A stretch of 60,000 nucleotides of DNA from Symsagittifera roscoffensis (GCF_963678635.1 NC_087065.1:7837209-7897208), one strand, 5' to 3'; counted from the first letter of the stretch, positions 29,533-39,593 are shown. The notes: generated from the letters alone by a model not told the origin. Numbers and translations: made by a program.

Positions 29533-30168
29533 TCAATGTTCCATCTCCTTCTCCTGCGACATTGACTCCGCACTTTCAGTCTCTGTGTCTTGCAACACGT
29601 CGGTAGCTATTCTGACGCTGTTGGAAGCAGTCCTCCGACACTGCTGCTCTTCTACTCTTTGTTTACAACAAGGTAGAGGATCAATTTTAGTTTCTCTGTT
29701 TCGGCAGAAGCTGTTGTGGAGGCACAACGTCACGTTTCTCTCCAAGTCTTCCTTCAACATCTCTTCTTTTTCCCTTCCGTCACTTTCACTTGTCCTAGAA
29801 GTTCTCTTCACTGCGTTGGTTACTATATTCCGATGAGTTACAAAAGCTCGCTTAAAAGCTCCTGCTCCAATGTTCAGCTGATACGCACAGTACACTCTGC
29901 TATGCTTCGACATATGTTTCTTGGCATATTCGTACAACCATGCAGTCACGTTGGCTCTGAACCATGGCGTCAGTTGTCTTCTGGCCCATATCTTTTTCAC
30001 TTCCATCGGAATGTTCAAGATTCTGCACATTGTCTCAAAAAGATCTAAATCTTTTAGACAATCCAATTCCTGTAACTGTTCTTTTGTCGGCGCCTCCTGT
30101 CTATTGTTCTCGTTTACATGAGCTTCCAGCCATTGTATCGCCATCATAACTCCTACTATCACTATCAT
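29533..30168 (-). CDS. E2 accessory ORF, unknown, last in the element
   Basis: 211 codons from MIVIVGVMMAIQWLEAHV. No domain recognised. The middle is predicted helical and basic (KKIWARRQLTPWF, AKKHMSKHSRVY); the C-terminal third is Cys-containing (LCLHNSFC, PCCKQ) and ends acidic. It lies nearest the 3' LTR. Length and composition would suit a nucleic-acid-binding accessory protein, but this is inference only. It is uninterrupted, unlike most of pol. Confidence 0.45.
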   Translation of the reverse strand: MIVIVGVMMAIQWLEAHVNENNRQEAPTKEQLQELDCLKDLDLFETMCRILNIPMEVKKIWARRQLTPWFRANVTAWLYEYAKKHMSKHSRVYCAYQLNIGAGAFKRAFVTHRNIVTNAVKRTSRTSESDGREKEEMLKEDLERNVTLCLHNSFCRNRETKIDPLPCCKQRVEEQQCRRTASNSVRIATDVLQDTETESAESMSQEKEMEH

Positions 30169-30327
30169 TATGGGCTGTGATTAATCTGGTAAGCCCATCG
30201 AAAGCAGCTCTCCACAGTCCCAGATCAACACCAGATTACTACGTCCGGGGTAGCACCATGATTGTAGCAAGCAATGGCAGGGGAACTCATCATGTGTTGA
30301 CATGATGCTTCTCCAATTACGCTTTCG

Positions 30328-31718
30328 TTACGCTTCCAGTAGTGGTTCCACCTCCATCATCACTCGATGGAGTTCATCATTCTCATCCACTGCATTGTAA
30401 TCCGTGACTGTTGATCCTTTCTGCTTTTGTCTTTCAAAGTCACTGAAGTTCCCACTGGCGTATCCCATGAACTTCTTTCCCAGTATCGATTCTAATTCCT
30501 CTTTGGTTCTCCTAGGAACTGCTGGGAACATTTTGCACAGTAACTCGTAAGATTTTTCTGATATTCTCGCTAGTCTTACGCATTTTGGCACTGAAAAGGC
30601 TTGATCCACGATCATTCTAGTACTTTTCACATCCACCTCTACAAAATGCACTGGGTATCTGCTCTTGCACATTGGAGCTAGAGTTGATCCCACTAAATAT
30701 CTCGCTCCCGTCGGACTACGATAAGTTTCACTATGCCGGATGTTCATTTCCGCCTCGATCGCTTCTCTCCACTTTTCAATAATCTTCTGCTCGGTTTGCA
30801 ACACTCTCGGTAACACTTCTACACTGATGGTCGTAACCATCTCATGCTTTTGTTCTAGATTCAATAGTGACTCTAAAGAACCAAACATGCTGTAGAATCC
30901 TAGTGCAGTCACTAGATTCACCTCGGTTTCTCCATGGCAATCTGCAATCAGTTCTGTTTCCGTTTTCGCCTTCATCACAATGTCCCCAAACAATATCGTC
31001 AATTGCTTGTGTTGTTTCTCCATGGTCTTTACGCAATCCAGACCTCCACAGATGTGACCTTCCAGTCCACAGACTTCTGCCAGACAGCTACAAGGTTTGA
31101 CCCAGTCCTCTGGTCCCCAGCCAGGCGACTCTACTTTGTCTTCTCCGTTGCTCTTAGAGGCTGTCGTCATCAAATTATAGATGATGTTCAGTTCACGCAA
31201 GTTACACTCTGAATTCAGTTCCCTCTGCAAATCTTGTGTCGCACGCAATATCGAATCGGCGATAGGACTCGGACACCGTGATGGTTTCATCAGTTCCCAC
31301 ACTACCACCAAACTTGTTCTTAACAATTTGTCCGAGAATCCCAAGCCAAACTCCACTCGGTTCTCAGATTTTGCCACTTTTTGGCGCTTCTTATCGTTGC
31401 AATTCTCGACATCCAGAATCTTAGCAACACTGCTTGCTCGTAATCAAAGAAGCAATCGCGTATGTCTTCATTTATGAAAGGGTTGTACGCCATCCCTATG
31501 ATTCCGGATACGTAACTGTATGACTTCTTCCTGATTGGTCCACAGTATTCACTGCACTTCGGCAGTGCTCCCATAGATTCTTTTGTGAGCTTCATCTCCT
31601 TGTTAGAGAATCTCCTTATTTCGTCAATCTTTTTCATAGGTTCCAGCTCCACAGGCTCCTTCATGTTTACTCGCATCGGCTTGCTCTGATGTATGTCCAA
31701 AAATGGTAACAAGAGCAA
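30328..31718 (-). pseudogene. E2 accessory ORF, Cys-rich, one frameshift
   Basis: Two overlapping frames, 31718-31320 and 31377-30328, look like one gene of about 460 codons split by a frameshift near 31350. The second part has a compact cysteine cluster (CSCLAEVCGLEGHICGGLDC) that could bind zinc, then a long helical region and a C-terminus with DENDELHRVMMEVEPLLEA. I do not recognise the family. E1 does not reach this region inside the window. Confidence 0.45.
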
Positions 31719-31744
31719 GGCTTTCGCTCGTTCATCGCCTTCTC

Positions 31745-32152
31745 TTAGGCTTGCTCAATGCTGGCACTGAATTGTTCAATACTGGCACTTAAATGTTCAA
31801 TACTGGCACTGAAATTTTGTTCTATCATAAATTGAATGAAACAGAGAGCGTCTCTCCGCTTCGCGCACGCTACTGCTGGTCCTTCTTGGGTTATCAGATC
31901 TCTCACACTGGTCATTAAGAACACGTTTTCTCCCTTCGATCTCTTCCTTTCTTCCGAATCATATTCTCCGCGTGTCAGTCCAATCATGCACCAAGCGAGC
32001 TTCAGTTGTAACTCTGTTCTCACATAGGTTATTGCTATCAGAGCGTGTTTCTTCGGCGTGGTTCTCATTACTTCTTCGAAGTATCGTAACAATACTGCTC
32101 TCCATTGAAGGCTCACCAACTGCTCGATCGTTTCCGCATGCATTTTAGACAA
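31745..32152 (-). CDS. E2 accessory ORF with SASIE repeats
   Basis: 135 codons, mostly helical (QWRAVLLRYFEEVMRTTPKK). It ends in three copies of a nine-residue repeat with core SASIE, from 27-bp tandem repeats at 31745-31825. No family recognised. It overlaps nothing and is separated from the upstream ORF by only 18 bases. Confidence 0.45.
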   Translation of the reverse strand: MSKMHAETIEQLVSLQWRAVLLRYFEEVMRTTPKKHALIAITYVRTELQLKLAWCMIGLTRGEYDSEERKRSKGENVFLMTSVRDLITQEGPAVACAKRRDALCFIQFMIEQNFSASIEHLSASIEQFSASIEQA

Positions 32153-32170
32153 TCAAGGTGGTGCCTTGCG

Positions 32171-33175
32171 TCATCGTCTCAAATAACTTTCCATGGCACT
32201 TTTGTCTTCGAGAGCAATTAAGTGTCCTCTGGCCGATTTTCTGTATTCTAGCATCTCCATGTATCCACCGGCGGGTTCATCAATCGATACAGTATCCGAT
32301 ACTGTCAGTCGGTTATATTCCACTGGGACTAGCTGTCCTACGACGCTTCCCTTTCCGTGAGTCATGGGAGACGGTTTGAAATCTTTAAGGGTACTTTCTC
32401 CGCATTGGCTAAGTATCTCCATTTCTACAATCGCTCCAGTCAGAGTGCGGTCACTCCTCTTGGTTTTGTAACTGGCTGATTTTGTTCCTGCAATGAGAAT
32501 GGGTGGCACCATCGCTACGTCAGTCAACATCCTGTCTGTGCCAGGCAATCGATCATCACCATGTCCCAAGTCCATAGCTTCTTCGACGCGTTTTCTTTTG
32601 GCTGAGTTGACAGCTTTCATCAAGATTTCGGAATCCACCTTTGTCTTTCCCGCTTTCCTCAATGTCTCTTTGATGCCCAGTTTCATTTTCATTTCAGTAA
32701 TCCTAACAATCACCATTTTTGATCGCATCGTTCCCTTTCGGGTTCTTGACAGATATACCACTTCTCCATTGTCTTCTCGCGTTGACATCTTTATAGGAGA
32801 GTTTGTCTCACTTTCATCAGTGGCCGAGTTGATCAGCAACTCGCTCAATCTCCCTTCACACTCGTCGAGTTTGTCAAGGAATTCCCGCATTAGTGGTCGG
32901 TTGAGACCTATTATCAAAATAGACTGGGTTCTGTAGCTCTGAACTACTGTCCAGACTTCTCCCAAGAAGGCCACTCTGTCCAATCTACATCCCGTCCTAT
33001 TTTCATGGTCTCGGTGATGCACCTCCCACTCTTCTTCGGGTAACGTTCCCAAGAAGGGTACTCTGGCAGCACCTTCTATCCGTTTTCTCCTTGGTGATTC
33101 CATAAGGAGTCTTTGTTCTCTGGCTTTAGAATTGCCCGGAGAGCTGCTCTCCGGCAAATCCCGGTTCATTTCCAC
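32171..33175 (-). CDS. E2 accessory ORF, 334 codons, unknown
   Basis: Intact ORF starting MEMNRDLPESSSPG. The N-terminal part is charged and disordered; the centre has a segment WTVVQSYRTQSILIIGLNRP followed by a helix; Lys/Arg-rich stretches follow (RKAGKTKVDSE, AKRKRVEEAMD). The C-terminus is folded-looking (GKGSVVGQLVPVEYNRL). I see no catalytic motif that I can name. It may continue the polyprotein of the duplicated block upstream. Confidence 0.5.
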   Translation of the reverse strand: MEMNRDLPESSSPGNSKAREQRLLMESPRRKRIEGAARVPFLGTLPEEEWEVHHRDHENRTGCRLDRVAFLGEVWTVVQSYRTQSILIIGLNRPLMREFLDKLDECEGRLSELLINSATDESETNSPIKMSTREDNGEVVYLSRTRKGTMRSKMVIVRITEMKMKLGIKETLRKAGKTKVDSEILMKAVNSAKRKRVEEAMDLGHGDDRLPGTDRMLTDVAMVPPILIAGTKSASYKTKRSDRTLTGAIVEMEILSQCGESTLKDFKPSPMTHGKGSVVGQLVPVEYNRLTVSDTVSIDEPAGGYMEMLEYRKSARGHLIALEDKSAMESYLRR

Positions 33176-33421
33176 AAAAGCCGACGGAGGTTCCAGTGTC
33201 TAAGTACCTCCGTTTGCTGGTTCAGTAGTTTTCAACGCGTCTGCGTTGTTTTCAAAGTCACTGAAGAAATTGAAATCTAGGCTGGATATTCCTCCTGTCG
33301 ATGCCTTATTGTCCTCCTTCTCAGCTTGATCGGGATCCTGTTGCATAGGTTCTTCCGATCGACGGCTTCCTCCCTGCCCATCATCTCCTTCTGATCTATC
33401 TTTCGAATTTGAGGGCCCTTG

Positions 33422-33955
33422 CTATTCAGCTCTGGCCCCTTCCGTAAGTTTCGGTATGATTGGCCTGCCGGCTGACTGATCTTCCTCCTCTCCATAGACT
33501 ATTTTGATCTCCTCATAGCCGAAGGGTGCTAGGAAGGTTCTCGTCCGTAGCGTTCCTCCCACTGTTAACTCTGGTTTCACACTCGTCAAAATCAGGGAGG
33601 CCTCAGTTAATTCAGCTCTGCCTCTTATCCTCATAGGCGCCAAATTCAGTTCTGCCCATTCCTTGTCAAATGCTCCAGGCTTCGGAGTTGCGGCATTGCT
33701 TATTCGCCTTCTCGTCGCTTGATCCGTATAAGCAAATCGCGTGTACTGTAACACTGCGGCATTCCTGCACACAAAACCCGGATCCATCGTTTCCGAGAAT
33801 TTCGCTGCCCTTCTTTCATTGGTCTCAAAGGCTCTAAACCTAGGGCTTTGTACAACGGAGTCTGCTCCGAGCAACATCCTTCTTATCAAAGGGAATTCCG
33901 GGATCTTTTCTGGCAGTTTCTTGTAGTCACCCCAGCCCTTCGTTTCTTCTCTCAA
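33422..33955 (-). pseudogene. E2 duplicated accessory ORF, second copy
   Basis: Paralogue of the ORF at 34021-34779 created by the 824-bp duplication. It starts at the same MREETKGWGDYKK and diverges by point changes. It ends early at a stop after KLTEGARAE; its last part continues in another frame (33277-33495). Confidence 0.65.
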
Positions 33956-34020
33956 CTTATGGTACGCTGCGGTCAGTCGAGGAATTCTTGTGACTTCGCC
34001 GTTTGTTTTGTCGTAGGGTT

Positions 34021-34779
34021 TTAGATTCCAGAGCTTCGGGAATACCTCAAAGTGCCCTCTGCGTCTGCAAAATTTTCAAAATCGCTGACGAAATTGAAGT
34101 CCAGGCTGGACGTCCCTCCTGTCGAAGCCTTATCGTCTTCTTTCTCGTTTTGATCGGGATCCTGTTGCATAGGTTCTTCCGATCGACGGCTTCCTCCCTG
34201 CCCATCGTCTCGTCTTGGATTTTTTCCTGAACTTGAGGGCCCTCGATCTTCACCCCTTGCCTCATCAAGAAATTTCGGTACAACTTGTCTGCCATCTGAC
34301 TGATCTTCCTCCTCTCCATGAACTACCTTGACTTCTTCATAGCCGAAGGGTGCTAGCATCGTTTTAGTCTGTAGTGTTCCTCCCACCGTTAACTCTGATT
34401 TCACACTCGTTAAGATTAGAGGGGCTTCTGGTAAGTCAGCCTTGCCTCTCATGATCATAGGCGCTAGATCCAGTTTCGCCCATTCCTCGTCAAACCTCCC
34501 AGGCTTCGGAGTCGCTGTATTGTTCATTTGTCTCCTCGTTGCTTCATCCGTGTAAGCAAACTGCGTGTACTGCAGCACTGCGGCATTTCTGCCCACAAAA
34601 CACGGGTTCATTGTCTCAGAGAACTTCGCTACCCTCCTTTCATTGGTCTCAAAGGCTCTAAACCTAGGGCTTTGTACATTGATGTCTGCTCCGAGCAACA
34701 TCCTTCTTATCAAAGGGAATTCCGGGATCTCTTCTGGCAGTTTCTTGTAGTCACCCCAGCCCTTCGTTTCTTCTCTCAA
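34021..34779 (-). CDS. E2 accessory ORF, helical protein with acidic C-terminus, first copy
   Basis: 252 codons from MREETKGWGDYKKLPEEIPE. Conserved-looking segments include PLIRRMLLGAD, SPRFRAFETNERR and RNAAVLQYTQFAYTDEATRR, followed by a disordered acidic/Ser tail (PSSSGKNPRRDDG). The family is unknown to me. E1 carries the same protein at 59694-60000, so it is a stable part of the element. The fold and charge pattern would fit a structural (nucleocapsid-like) protein; that is inference. The start shown is only the first ATG after a stop, and the protein probably continues the upstream ORF. Confidence 0.55.
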   Translation of the reverse strand: MREETKGWGDYKKLPEEIPEFPLIRRMLLGADINVQSPRFRAFETNERRVAKFSETMNPCFVGRNAAVLQYTQFAYTDEATRRQMNNTATPKPGRFDEEWAKLDLAPMIMRGKADLPEAPLILTSVKSELTVGGTLQTKTMLAPFGYEEVKVVHGEEEDQSDGRQVVPKFLDEARGEDRGPSSSGKNPRRDDGQGGSRRSEEPMQQDPDQNEKEDDKASTGGTSSLDFNFVSDFENFADAEGTLRYSRSSGI

Positions 34780-34933
34780 CTTATGGTACGCTGCGGTCAG
34801 TCAAGGAATTCTTGTGACTTCGCCGTTTGTTTTGTCGTAGGGTCCTAGATTCCAGAGCTTCGGGAATACCTCAATGTGCCCTCTGTCCAGTTCCCCCATC
34901 CTGTCTCGTAATGATCATCAAAATTTATGACGG

Positions 34934-35886
34934 TCATCTCCGGCTTCGATATGATATCTTCGCGAATAACAAGTCTTCACTCATAAATTCTCGTAGTGCG
35001 TAGTGTTCACACCAAATAAGTGTACTTCCGTCCACTGCTGATATGAGGTTCAGGTGCAACACCGACCTCCTGTAAGCCTCCACTTTAACGTTAGGGAACG
35101 CAAACGTGACTGCCGGACCATATATCACTGTCACGAACTCCGTGGCTCCTCTGATCAATGCTAAGGGATCGGTCCTCATAGCTAAGCTCAGGTCAGTTAG
35201 CAGGGGCATGCCCCCAGCATGACGTCGCACGTCTTCCTCCCTCTGAATTGTTTCAGCCTCTCCTGTTTCAAAGCGATTCTGCTGCAGGAGGTACTGGATG
35301 AGGGTATGTCGCAAATCTATTATCTTATTCCAGGACCCGTGGATCGCTTCATGTCGAATTTCTTCAAGTTCTCCCTCATCTGCTCCGGATAGCTTGTCAA
35401 ATTCATTAATCCTCCCAAGTTTCCATGTGTTATCGCGATCAACGTTAGAAGTCCATCTAGTCGCAAATTCTGCACTCCTTCGGTGATCAGTATCGCTGGT
35501 CCTTTTACGAAGTTCTCTGCTCCAAACGTCACGAACAGGGCTAGTAACTCAACGATCATTACTTCTACGACTGCTTGGAGGAATTCTTTTATCAGATGTC
35601 GAGAAAGCGAGATTTTTGCCAAGAAGGACGCGGTCCATCCGGCTCCTAACCCTTCCAGCATGCTGTCAGTCCGGTCAAAGCCTTCTTCTCCCTTTACATT
35701 CTGTGTCCAGAAAGCTTCCAGGGTAATTTGGCACACTCTGTTTACGAACTCGGCTGACTTCTCTTCAGCGTTTTCGGCCAGGTTTACCTCTTTCACTAGG
35801 TAGACATGGATTTTCCTGATCATCACTGGGCCTCGCTCGAAAGCATCCGCCCCAATGCTGCTATTCGAGGGATCAAGTGCTGCCAC
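34934..35886 (-). pseudogene. E2 accessory ORF, helical core, broken
   Basis: Two frames, 35886-35320 (188 codons, DAFERGPVMIRKIHVYLVKE) and 35314-34934 (MRHTLIQYLLQQNRFETGE, then LSLAMRTDPLALIRGATEF), probably form one gene that leads into the block at 34779. E1 has the same pair at 58650-59165 and 59271-59681, with the same order. Strongly helical, no catalytic motif seen, function unknown. Confidence 0.55.
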
Positions 35887-35889
35887 TAT

Positions 35890-36947
35890 TTAGCCTTTTG
35901 TTTTCGTTCTCAAAACCATCGCTTCCAAGTGAGCTCTCGTCTCCTTGGAATTCTTTCTTCTCTCTCCTTCCTCCTTTACTTCCATTCCTCGAAACCATAA
36001 ATCATAGGACATCGCTACGACTACTCGATGGTCATCGTCAATTCCTGGTATCAGTTTGAGTTGTCGGCTGAAGTTGGACAGTTCCAACCCCAGTACTTCG
36101 TCTAACACTAACATGTGTAATGAATGGTTCTTAAGTCCTCGGATCGCATTCGAGATGCCAGACCACACCGCAGGCAATTCCGCCCTAAGTGGTTTTAGGT
36201 TCTCCATCTCAATTCCACAATTTGGGGCAGATATGATTACATCATATTTCCCTTCCGAGAGCAACGCCACCATCGCTTACACAAACGTTAGTCCATCCGG
36301 GAGATGTGCATATCCCGGAGACAGTGCAAAGACGGCTCTCAGTGTTATCTTGGTGAAGGCACCTTTTTCAGGGTATCCACTACTTGACCCATTGACTCGA
36401 GGATATCCTTTATAGCTGGCCATACAGCGTCTTCGGCTGTCGTAGGCTCTCTGAGTCTGCTCAGGAAACCCCTACTGTGTAGATGGTCGTTCATGCCAGC
36501 AAATACGAGTGTGATTGGGTTTATTTCTGTCTGTCGTTGTACCCCGATTGCCATTGACAGCGACTGCATTAGATCCAGGTCGACCGCTGCAAACATTATA
36601 ACATCAGCCCAAAACAGAGACTTGGAGGTATATACGAAGTCTGAGCTCGCGACTATCATAATCTTTGCCTTCCTCATTTCTGCTTTGTCATACGCCGCAA
36701 AGATGGTCTCGTCTTTCTTAATTGCTTTCAATCCGCCGTATCTCTGAACATCGCCTTCTTCATTCACTTGTTTCGGGTACGCTCTTTCTTTTACGTGACC
36801 TGGGGGTGCTTTTATCTGCCTGAACATCTTTACGTGTTGTCCTTCTGGTGCCCTCGTCGTCAAGAATCTTCTGGGCCTTTCTTCTCGATTTCCTTCATCG
36901 TGATTCAGTTTCACATCTTGCAATGGTCTTGCATTTACTGGACCCAT
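35890..36947 (-). pseudogene. E2 second SGNH-like domain, possibly inactive
   Basis: Frames 36947-36345 and 36273-35890 are separated by one stop and read as one module. IMIVASSDFVYTSKSLFWAD resembles SGNH block I but without the Gly-Asp-Ser. VFAGMNDHLHSRGF carries the GxND of block III, and SPGYAHLPDGLTF followed by YDVIISAPNC looks like a Rossmann-type strand order. No clear DxxH block V. It may be a non-catalytic relative of the SGNH domain upstream. E1 lacks it. Confidence 0.4.
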
Positions 36948-36959
36948 TGTTGTGTTTGA

Positions 36960-37423
36960 TGGCAGTCCCTATAAGTCGGCAAATGTCAAGGCGGTCGTGG
37001 AGCTGAAGTTTATGCCAACTGCTTTCAACTAGTCCACACCTGTTATTGAATACAGTCCGTTGACGGACAATCTCGCTCCATTCAACATCCTCATGCCATC
37101 TGCTGCAAATCTCACCGTCTGAAGATTCAAATTCATCAGGTCCTGTTCGTATATATGCCAGGGAGAAGGTATGGGCCTCGACCACATCAAAGAGCTCCTG
37201 TCTGGACGTCGCTCCTCTTGGCTGGTACCCGTTGTCTCTGATCTTGTCTCTGATCTCGAGGTGCTGGTCGTCTCCGCGGTCGGATTGACAGGTCCAAATC
37301 TTCGTCTTCGATGGATGGTTCTTCTCATTGGCGCTTCCCCCAATCGATCTTGTACATTTGTCCTTTGCCCTGGCTCACTAGAGCTTTGCGGCCTGTAGGT
37401 CACGGTTGGGACCGTTCTCAAAC
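36960..37423 (-). pseudogene. E2 linker between the two SGNH-like domains
   Basis: Read on the minus strand it encodes Arg/Thr/Ser-rich disordered sequence (MRRTIHRRRRFGP, TSTSRSETRSETTG), then QDLMNLNLQTVRFAADG. It is interrupted by stops in this copy. Confidence 0.4.
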
Positions 37424-38180
37424 CTAACGTCTTTCTAAGTTAAGGGGCACAAAGGTTGAAATTGCCGGCTCATTCGTGGTTTCTTCTTTCTTTAGTACTC
37501 CCGTGTCAAAGAGCTCGATTTCCAATTCCTCCAGTCGCTCCTGGAAGACTCTATTCATCCAGGCTTGTCCTTCGATACTATCAGAGTAGATCCCATTGGT
37601 GGTTAGTCTGGCCTGATCTATAGCTCTCAGCTCGTGTTCAATGTCCATAAGGATCATCCGTCCAGCATTCCGACTCGCCAGGTACCTCAGTATATTGTAC
37701 CACCTGATAACTCCCTCATTATGTCTTCTTCCTGTCGATGTCAATGTTTTCGTGCTCATGGGTACGGTGCAGACGGTCAGTACCCCGCACTTGAATTTCT
37801 GCCAGAGAGTAGTGAATAGGCACACCATCATCGACTCCCATTGTGCCTCTTCCTCATCTGAGCCTCTAGATACATTGTTTGTCCCTATTAGGATCATTAG
37901 GGATCCTCGCTGGGTTCATCAGCTCCACCATCCTAAATAACTGGGCTATCGTTGCACCTCCAAAGGCCATCGCCGTAGTGATCCAGGACGTCCTCAAGTT
38001 CTGGAGTACTCTCACCAAGCTGTCACCCAGTATCAGATGTGATGTCCCAAATGGCGGTTGCTGCAGGTTTACTGCTGGGCTCCAAGTGGATCGATTGAAG
38101 CAGGCTCGCGGATCCATGTCCGGAACTCCTGTGAAGCTATACTTCAACTGGTTGTTCTTCTGCACGTCAATCACTCGGGA
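37424..38180 (-). pseudogene. E2 SGNH/GDSL-type hydrolase-like domain, frameshifted
   Basis: Block I reads HLILGDSLVRVL (GDS at about 38020), block II AFGGATIAQLF, block III ILIGTNNVSRG (GxxN), and block V would be TTNGIYSDSIEGQAWMNRVF, where the expected Asp-Gly-Ile-His is Asn-Gly-Ile-Tyr. SGNH hydrolases are Ser esterases/lipases; block V supplies the Asp-His pair, so this copy is probably dead even apart from the frameshift at about 37889. The domain is followed by ELFDTGVLKKEET. It sits inside a long second polyprotein downstream of pol and is missing from E1. Confidence 0.68.
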
Positions 38181-39253
38181 CACTTTCTTCATCGGCATTT
38201 CTCGTATCTTCCTGTCTGGGACCTTAGAGCTCTTTGTTGGTAACGTTGCATCACTAACTCCCGTTCTCGTCATCGTCTCTTGGGAGAGTTGTACTCTACC
38301 CGTATCATCGATTGTTCCATAGGGTGCAGTCACCCCGGAAACTGGCGCATTCCTATTAGCGACAATCGTCCAGCTGTTTCTATCAGTTTTCTCACTGTTT
38401 GCTCCACGACTGGGTCACCTAGGGTGTCACTCGGGTCCGGGGTTGTCACTCGGCCAGTTGTAGCTGGGAGTCGCGTCTCCGTCGTTTGACTAAACTCGCG
38501 AGGCGTCAAAAGTTCCATCGGGGACTGCCCACGAGGAATATTCCTTGTAGATTTCACTCTTTCTACGGCTGTCGTCAACGCCAGCCGCTCCGATCGCTCT
38601 TTGTGCTCTCGCCTCAGGCGCTCTATTTCTTCACCCTGTTTCTTGTTGCAATCTTCAAACAGTCTCTTTTACATATCTCTGTCTTTTTCCGTACTGAGCA
38701 TGGTTTCGGTCATTTCGTCCAGCTCCCTTCTGGTCTTCTCCAGTTCTTCTATCGTTCCGTTCAGACCTTACATGGTTTCATTCGTCTAAACCTCTTCATC
38801 TACTCTCGCCCTCTTAGGTGGCACAGCTGCTCTCAGTTGTGTACCAGAAGAGGCAGCCTCGCTGTTCATCTCCTGATGCATCCTTCTCAGACCAGGCCTA
38901 GGCTCGGTTGGCAGAGGAATCTCACCTGGTTGGTAGGTCCTGGAACTTCTCAATCCAGGCTCGTTCGCCAAGTCAGTTCCTGAGAGAACACCGTTTCTCC
39001 ACCTCATTACCCTCATGTTCGGGCGGTCTAGTACTCCTCTTTCTACATATGTTGCCATCAATAAGACTTCCGTGGGGCGGTCCCCACGGTTATCATGCCC
39101 CAAGATGTTTATTAAGGCGGCCAGCAACATGACTACCTCTGGGTCCTCCAGAGCGAAGTCTCGATCCAGCAGCCGACGATAGATCGCATCTATCATCGGT
39201 CCTATGTACGCCTCTGCCAGGTCCATATACTCGTTCAAATCGAAGTTTTCCAT
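38181..39253 (-). pseudogene. E2 second polyprotein, N-terminal and coiled-coil part
   Basis: Starts MENFDLNEYMDLAEAYIGP, 11 bases after an acceptor-like tcctag. The first 155 codons are a helical region and a Pro-rich stretch (PLPTEPRPGLRR). After one stop the same reading continues through a coiled coil (RTKRE-type heptads, EERLRREHKERSERL-like) to MELLTPREF and TAPYGTIDDTGRVQLS. E1 has the same gene at 57605-58640, but its ATG is GTG. The position corresponds to env of retroviruses, but I see no signal peptide or membrane segment. Confidence 0.55.
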
Positions 39254-39593
39254 CTTCTTCTAGGATTCGATTCTTATTATCAATTTGATCAATAGAAATC
39301 AGGTGGATAATTACACGATCAATCAGGATCTAGAAAAGAGGTCATGAATATCACATTTGTCATCTTTACTCTAATTTTGTTTTAAAATTTATTTGAAACT
39401 GTTGAATAAAAAGATTTTGATCCTAAAATTTATTAAAATCAGTTTGTTGCTAAAATTTTGGAATTCGACCTAAGAATGGACAGTCCAAACTTTGGATCTA
39501 TTCCTAAGGTCGTCTTTCGGTTATTCACGGTCACTAATCCCTTCTTATCCAGGGTCTTAATAAAAAAACACATAACATACTATAACACACAAA
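39254..39593 (-). other. E2 spacer between pol-macro and the second coding block
   Basis: AT-rich and without ORF. Its key element is a 45-nt inverted repeat at 39467-39511 whose core is TCCAAACTTTGGA. E1 keeps the same core and arms at 57398-57442. An AG acceptor candidate follows just before the next ATG at 39253. Confidence 0.7.

Larger units (their letters stand above)
33239..34886 (-). repeat. 824-bp tandem duplication inside E2
   Basis: 33239-34062 and 34063-34886 are direct repeats with a constant offset of 824 (for example ttttcaaa at 33249 and 34073, gggaattcc at 33891 and 34715). Because 824 is not divisible by three, the ORF of the upstream copy runs into the second copy in a new frame. 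Confidence 0.92.

Noticed and set aside
38181-39253. Retroviral envelope gene
   Set aside because: Position fits, but no signal peptide, membrane anchor or furin-type site is visible; the sequence is coiled coil and disordered.
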